From contig NZ_CABGGS010000012.1 of the NCBI RefSeq assembly GCF_902158555.1, positions 1-64,000 on the forward strand: 64,000 nt of DNA, given 5' to 3'. Numbering within the stretch: the stretch's first letter is position 1; every line of letters begins with the position of its first letter. The stretch is from Klebsiella spallanzanii (lineage in GTDB: Bacteria; Pseudomonadota; Gammaproteobacteria; Enterobacterales; Enterobacteriaceae). The translations under genes were made by a program, and so were the position numbers. This document shows, piece after piece, positions 60,203-64,000 of this stretch. Below the pieces are notes generated by a model. That model was not told where the DNA came from. It saw only the letters and a program-made list of their open reading frames with translations, and did not search any database.

Positions 60203-61462
60203 TTACGAGCGCTTCATCATGTCGAAGAAGTCATCGTTAGTTTTAGTCATCGCCAGTTTATTGATGAGGAATTCCATCGCATCGATTTCACCCATCGGAT
60301 GGATGATTTTACGCAGGATCCACATCTTCTGCAGCTCTTCCTGAGTAGTGAGCAGCTCTTCTTTACGGGTACCAGAACGGTTGTAGTCGATAGCCGGGAA
60401 GACGCGTTTTTCTGCAATCTTACGGGAGAGGTGCAGCTCCATGTTACCGGTGCCTTTAAACTCTTCGTAGATAACTTCGTCCATTTTAGAACCGGTATCG
60501 ATCAGCGCCGTTGCGATGATGGTCAGGCTACCGCCCTCTTCAACGTTACGTGCGGCACCAAAGAAACGCTTCGGACGATGCAGGGCGTTGGCGTCCACAC
60601 CACCGGTCAGAACTTTACCGGAAGCCGGTACCACGGTGTTATAAGCACGCGCCAGACGGGTAATGGAGTCGAGCAGGATGATAACGTCTTTCTTATGTTC
60701 AACCAGACGTTTCGCCTTCTCGATAACCATCTCAGCGACCTGAACGTGGCGGGATGCCGGTTCGTCAAAGGTCGAAGCAACCACTTCGCCTTTCACCAGA
60801 CGCTGCATCTCGGTCACTTCTTCCGGACGTTCGTCAATCAGCAGTACCATCAGTACGCAATCAGGGTGGTTGTACGCAATGCTCTGCGCGATGTTCTGCA
60901 GCAGCATGGTTTTACCCGCTTTCGGCGGTGCAACTATCAGACCACGCTGGCCGCGACCAATCGGCGATGCCAGATCCAGGACGCGGGCGGTTAAGTCTTC
61001 CGTTGAGCCGTTACCACGTTCCATACGCAGACGTGAGTTTGCGTGCAGAGGGGTTAAGTTCTCAAACAGAATCTTGTTACGCGCATTTTCCGGTTTGTCG
61101 TAGTTAACTTCGTTAACTTTCAACAACGCAAAGTAACGCTCACCCTCTTTAGGAGGACGAATCTTACCGGAAATGGTGTCACCAGTGCGGAGGTTGAAAC
61201 GGCGGATTTGGCTGGGGGATACGTAGATGTCGTCGGGACCGGCGAGGTAGGAGCTGTCTGCTGAACGGAGGAAACCAAATCCATCCTGCAGTATCTCCAG
61301 TACGCCATCGCCAAAGATATCCTCGCCACTCTTCGAATGCTGCTTGAGGATGGCAAAAATAATATCCTGCTTACGCATACGGGCCAGGTTTTCTAGCCCC
61401 ATATTTTCGCCGAGAGTAATCAGCTCAGAAACCGGCGTATTCTTTAATTCGGTAAGATTCAT
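60203..61462 (-). CDS. rho: Transcription termination factor Rho
   Basis: Hexameric RNA-dependent ATPase. Rho-N domain ([15 protein letters not shown]), RNA-binding cold-shock-like domain ([21 protein letters not shown]), Walker [12 protein letters not shown], Walker [12 protein letters not shown]-loop and R-loop [20 protein letters not shown]. The ATG at 61462 gives 419 aa, as in E. coli, with almost no changes. A leader of about 160 nt precedes it. Confidence 0.98.
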   Translation of the reverse strand: MNLTELKNTPVSELITLGENMGLENLARMRKQDIIFAILKQHSKSGEDIFGDGVLEILQDGFGFLRSADSSYLAGPDDIYVSPSQIRRFNLRTGDTISGKIRPPKEGERYFALLKVNEVNYDKPENARNKILFENLTPLHANSRLRMERGNGSTEDLTARVLDLASPIGRGQRGLIVAPPKAGKTMLLQNIAQSIAYNHPDCVLMVLLIDERPEEVTEMQRLVKGEVVASTFDEPASRHVQVAEMVIEKAKRLVEHKKDVIILLDSITRLARAYNTVVPASGKVLTGGVDANALHRPKRFFGAARNVEEGGSLTIIATALIDTGSKMDEVIYEEFKGTGNMELHLSRKIAEKRVFPAIDYNRSGTRKEELLTTQEELQKMWILRKIIHPMGEIDAMEFLINKLAMTKTNDDFFDMMKRS

Positions 61463-61549
61463 AATGGTGTGGGTTCTTAAACTCGGGGTAATTCTCGAAC
61501 TTAATGTTGTGAATGGTATGGCAGGAACATCCATGCCTGTTAACGGCCT

Positions 61550-61606
61550 TCATCTCGTGTCTGTACGTTGCCTGGTCACAGGAAAGAACGCAGAACTGAA
61601 ACGACT
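61550..61606 (-). other. Remnant of the rho leader-peptide frame (rhoL-like)
   Basis: Frame ending in TGA at 61550-61552 encodes SRFSSAFFPVTRQRTDTR, clearly similar to the C-terminal half of the E. coli RhoL leader peptide. Upstream to the -10 box no ATG, GTG or TTG is in frame. Either a non-standard start is used or the leader peptide is not made here and only the RNA sequence is conserved. Confidence 0.4.
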
Positions 61607-61630
61607 AAACGGAATGAGTGATAAGCCCGG

Positions 61631-61636
61631 ATTATA
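61631..61636 (-). promoter_or_regulatory. rho promoter -10 box
   Basis: Perfect TATAAT on the minus strand, placing the start of the rho transcript about 160 nt before the rho ATG. The -35 region (CCCGCA at 17 bp) is poor. Confidence 0.55.
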
Positions 61637-61793
61637 AGCCTCACGCGCATTTTTGCGGGACGCTTTGGGTAAAACAAGATTCAAACAAAAAGGTATGTTT
61701 AAAACGAAGTCTGGAATTAACTTAGCACGACTCTAGCCGGGCGTCCAGAGATCCACAAAAAATAGGAGTCCGGACGCCGGGGTAACAAGCCGC

Positions 61794-62123
61794 TTACGCC
61801 AGGTTGGCGTCGAGGAACTCTTTCAGCTGGCCTTTGGACAGCGCGCCGACTTTGGTCGCTGCAACTTCGCCGTTTTTGAACAGCAGCAGAGTCGGGATGC
61901 CGCGAATGCCATATTTAGGCGCAGTACCTGGGTTCTGATCGATGTTCAGTTTCGCAATGGTCAGTTTGCCCTGATACTCTTCAGCGATCTCATCCAGAAT
62001 CGGGGCGATCATTTTGCACGGACCACACCACTCTGCCCAGAAATCGACGAGGGTTAGCCCGTCAGCCTTGAGTACGTCCGTGTCAAAACTGTCGTCAGTC
62101 AGGTGAATAATTTTATCGCTCAT
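61794..62123 (-). CDS. trxA: Thioredoxin 1
   Basis: 109 aa, as in E. coli; general cytoplasmic disulfide reductase. Active site [10 protein letters not shown] (Cys33, Cys36) and cis-proline loop RGIPTLLLF. The frame opens at 62135, but the ATG at 62123 ([13 protein letters not shown]) is the known start. Confidence 0.98.
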   Translation of the reverse strand: MSDKIIHLTDDSFDTDVLKADGLTLVDFWAEWCGPCKMIAPILDEIAEEYQGKLTIAKLNIDQNPGTAPKYGIRGIPTLLLFKNGEVAATKVGALSKGQLKEFLDANLA

Positions 62124-62166
62124 ATTTAACTCCACAGGAATAAGCCTGGTGTGTTGGTGTCGCAGT

Positions 62167-62237
62167 CATCAACGACGTGTTGATGCTACGTTATGCACGC
62201 TGTTCTTCAGAATACCTCTTTTAACTACCTGCGTCAC
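62167..62237 (-). promoter_or_regulatory. Candidate trxA promoter and leader hairpin
   Basis: -35 GTGACG (62232-62237), 17 bp, -10 TATTCT (62209-62214), then a leader hairpin CATCAAC-N5-GTTGATG (62167-62185) before trxA. The rest of the 340-bp trxA-rhlB gap (62238-62464) must hold the rhlB promoter; I cannot define it. Confidence 0.4.
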
Positions 62238-62464
62238 AATGTCCATCATGGACTTCGCCCCACAAAAGTTAAAGCAGCCAGCGTTCAAATCGGCTTATCG
62301 CAGATTTGTCACCCTCGCCTCGCTTAGTAGTCTAAGCTTTCGAGGATTCGTTCAGTTGCCGCAGACGCACCTTGAATAATTTCATGCATAGCCAACGAAA
62401 GGTTGACGTTATTTCACCGGATACGCTTTCTTAATGCAATAGTTAGCTGATATTCTACCACACT

Positions 62465-63730
62465 ATGAGCAAAACACATTTAACAGAACAGAAGTTTTCC
62501 GACTTCGCCCTGCACCCGGCAGTTATCGAAGCCCTTGAAAAGAAAGGGTTTCACAATTGCACACCCATTCAGGCACTCGCCCTCCCGCTGACGCTGGAAG
62601 GTCGTGATGTCGCCGGGCAGGCGCAAACCGGTACCGGTAAAACGATGGCGTTTCTGACGTCAACGTTTCATTATCTTCTCACACACCCGGCCGTCGCTGA
62701 CCGCCAGGTCAATCAGCCGCGTGCGCTGATCATGGCTCCTACGCGTGAACTGGCGGTACAGATTCATGCTGACGCTGAACCGCTGGCGCAGGCTACCGGT
62801 CTGAAGCTGGGCCTGGCTTACGGCGGCGACGGCTACGATAAACAGCTGAAAGTGCTGGAAAGCGGCGTCGACATTCTGATCGGCACCACCGGTCGCCTGA
62901 TCGACTACGCCAAACAGAACCATATCAACCTGGGCGCGATTCAGGTGGTGGTACTGGATGAAGCCGATCGGATGTACGATCTCGGCTTTATTAAAGATAT
63001 TCGTTGGCTGTTCCGTCGTATGCCTCCAGCGAATCAGCGCCTGAACATGCTGTTCTCCGCCACACTTTCTTACCGCGTACGTGAACTGGCGTTCGAACAA
63101 ATGAACAACGCCGAGTATGTCGAAGTCGAGCCAGAGCAGAAAACGGGCCACCGTATTAAAGAAGAGCTGTTCTACCCTTCCAACGAAGAAAAAATGCGCC
63201 TGCTGCAGACGCTGCTGGAAGAAGAGTGGCCGGATCGCGCCATTATCTTCGCCAACACCAAACATCGTTGTGAAGATATCTGGGGTCACCTGGCGGCGGA
63301 CGGCCATCGCGTTGGTCTGTTGACCGGCGATGTCGCACAGAAAAAACGCCTGCGCATTCTCGACGAATTCACTCGCGGCGATATCGATATTCTGGTCGCC
63401 ACCGACGTTGCCGCCCGCGGCCTGCATATTCCGGCCGTGACTCACGTCTTTAACTACGACCTGCCGGACGATTGTGAAGATTACGTTCATCGTATTGGCC
63501 GTACCGGTCGCGCTGGCGCCAGCGGTCACTCTATCAGCCTGGCCTGTGAAGAGTACGCGCTGAACCTGCCCGCTATCGAAACCTATATTGGTCATTCGAT
63601 TCCGGTCAGCAAATACAATGCAGACGCACTGATGACTGAACTGCCAAGACCGCTACGCCTCACGCGTGCGCGCCCAGGCAACGGCCCGCGTCGTAACGGC
63701 CCGCCACGTAATCGTCGTCGTTCAGGTTAA
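62465..63730 (+). CDS. rhlB: ATP-dependent RNA helicase RhlB
   Basis: 421 aa, the E. coli length; DEAD-box helicase of the RNA degradosome. Q motif FHNCTPIQ, Walker [13 protein letters not shown] ([10 protein letters not shown]), SAT, and [11 protein letters not shown] basic Arg-rich tail ([16 protein letters not shown]) binds RNA and RNase E. Divergent from trxA. Confidence 0.98.
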   Translation: MSKTHLTEQKFSDFALHPAVIEALEKKGFHNCTPIQALALPLTLEGRDVAGQAQTGTGKTMAFLTSTFHYLLTHPAVADRQVNQPRALIMAPTRELAVQIHADAEPLAQATGLKLGLAYGGDGYDKQLKVLESGVDILIGTTGRLIDYAKQNHINLGAIQVVVLDEADRMYDLGFIKDIRWLFRRMPPANQRLNMLFSATLSYRVRELAFEQMNNAEYVEVEPEQKTGHRIKEELFYPSNEEKMRLLQTLLEEEWPDRAIIFANTKHRCEDIWGHLAADGHRVGLLTGDVAQKKRLRILDEFTRGDIDILVATDVAARGLHIPAVTHVFNYDLPDDCEDYVHRIGRTGRAGASGHSISLACEEYALNLPAIETYIGHSIPVSKYNADALMTELPRPLRLTRARPGNGPRRNGPPRNRRRSG

Positions 63731-63740
63731 AGCAATATGC

Positions 63741-63867
63741 CATACGCAAAATCATTCAAGTTGCATCAAGGCGGCAAGAGAACGAATCCCGATGAGCTTA
63801 CTCTGGTAAGTGATTCGGGTAAGAGAACGCAGCCAACACAGAGGCAACTTGAAGGATGAAGTGTATG
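63741..63867 (+). repeat. ERIC (IRU) element between rhlB and gpp
   Basis: 127 bp, full length, with ends ATACGC / GTGTATG and the motifs AAATCATTCAAGTTGC and GCAACTTGAAGGATGAAG. The centre (AATCCCGATGAGCTTAC...GTAAGTGATTCGGGT) is a diverged ERIC core. Its right end overlaps the gpp start codon. Confidence 0.9.
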
Positions 63868-64000
63868 AGTTCCACCTCGCTCTATGCAGCTATCGATCTC
63901 GGTTCCAATAGCTTTCATATGTTGGTTGTACGCGAGGTAGCCGGGAGCATCCAGACCCTCAGTCGCATTAAACGCAAAGTACGTCTGGCCGCAGGTCTGA
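63865..64000 (+). CDS. gpp: Guanosine-5'-triphosphate,3'-diphosphate pyrophosphatase GppA (partial)
   Basis: Only the first 45 codons are in the window. [17 protein letters not shown] is the phosphate-binding motif of the Ppx/GppA family, and the sequence follows E. coli GppA closely. Converts pppGpp to ppGpp. The Shine-Dalgarno (GAAGGA) and ATG lie in the ERIC end; an in-frame ATG at 63856 is also possible. Confidence 0.93.
   Translation, partial: MSSTSLYAAIDLGSNSFHMLVVREVAGSIQTLSRIKRKVRLAAGL

Noticed and set aside
61740-61783. GGCGTCC...GGACGCC inverted repeat as trxA terminator
   Set aside because: The loop is very long and the T-run is inside it, so it does not look like a regular terminator; left unassigned.

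Overview
The window is enterobacterial chromosome, most like the Klebsiella/Raoultella group. The gene order follows the well-known E. coli segment metE-metR-yigM-yigL-pldB-rhtB-rhtC-recQ-pldA-yigI-rarD-corA-uvrD-yigB-xerC-yigA-dapF-lptM // cyaY-cyaA-hemCDXY-glmZ-tRNA cluster-yifK-wec(ECA) operon-rho-trxA-rhlB-gpp. Most of these proteins have the E. coli length once the start codon is corrected. The lac regulatory region, REP/BIME sequences of the Klebsiella style and two full-length 127-bp ERIC elements support a Klebsiella-like host. The genus call is inference.

Left end (1-6660): a lac promoter/operator with CRP site runs off the window edge towards lacZ, followed by lacI. Behind it, on the same strand, is a compact accessory operon: PTS EIIBC permease, a Cys-type sulfatase without signal peptide, a GntR/UTRA regulator and a radical-SAM sulfatase-maturating enzyme. 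It looks like a system for importing a sulfated sugar and desulfating it in the cytoplasm. The aslBA sulfatase pair that E. coli carries near hemY is absent here.

6.8-26.6 kb is core: methionine synthesis (metE/metR), transport (bioP, rhtB, rhtC, rarD, corA), lipid turnover (pldA, pldB), recombination and repair (recQ, uvrD with a LexA box, xerC) and the dapF operon. A decayed Rpn nuclease gene sits between the convergent rhtB and rhtC. A probable corL leader peptide and an 11-bp-stem hairpin lie in the corA leader.

26.7-36.9 kb is a 10-kb accessory insertion between lptM and cyaY. It holds two DKNYY-type exported proteins plus a third decayed copy, a MocR-type regulator divergent from an amidohydrolase, and two tandem paralogous MFS transporters, the second broken by one in-frame amber codon.

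37-64 kb is core again: cAMP synthesis, heme synthesis, tRNA-Arg/His/Leu/Pro, the threonine transporter, the complete 12-gene ECA operon, rho, trxA, rhlB and the start of gpp. The most striking observation is that the small RNA gene glmZ carries a complete ERIC element inserted at the apex of its central helix. A second ERIC element supplies the ribosome-binding site and start codon of gpp.
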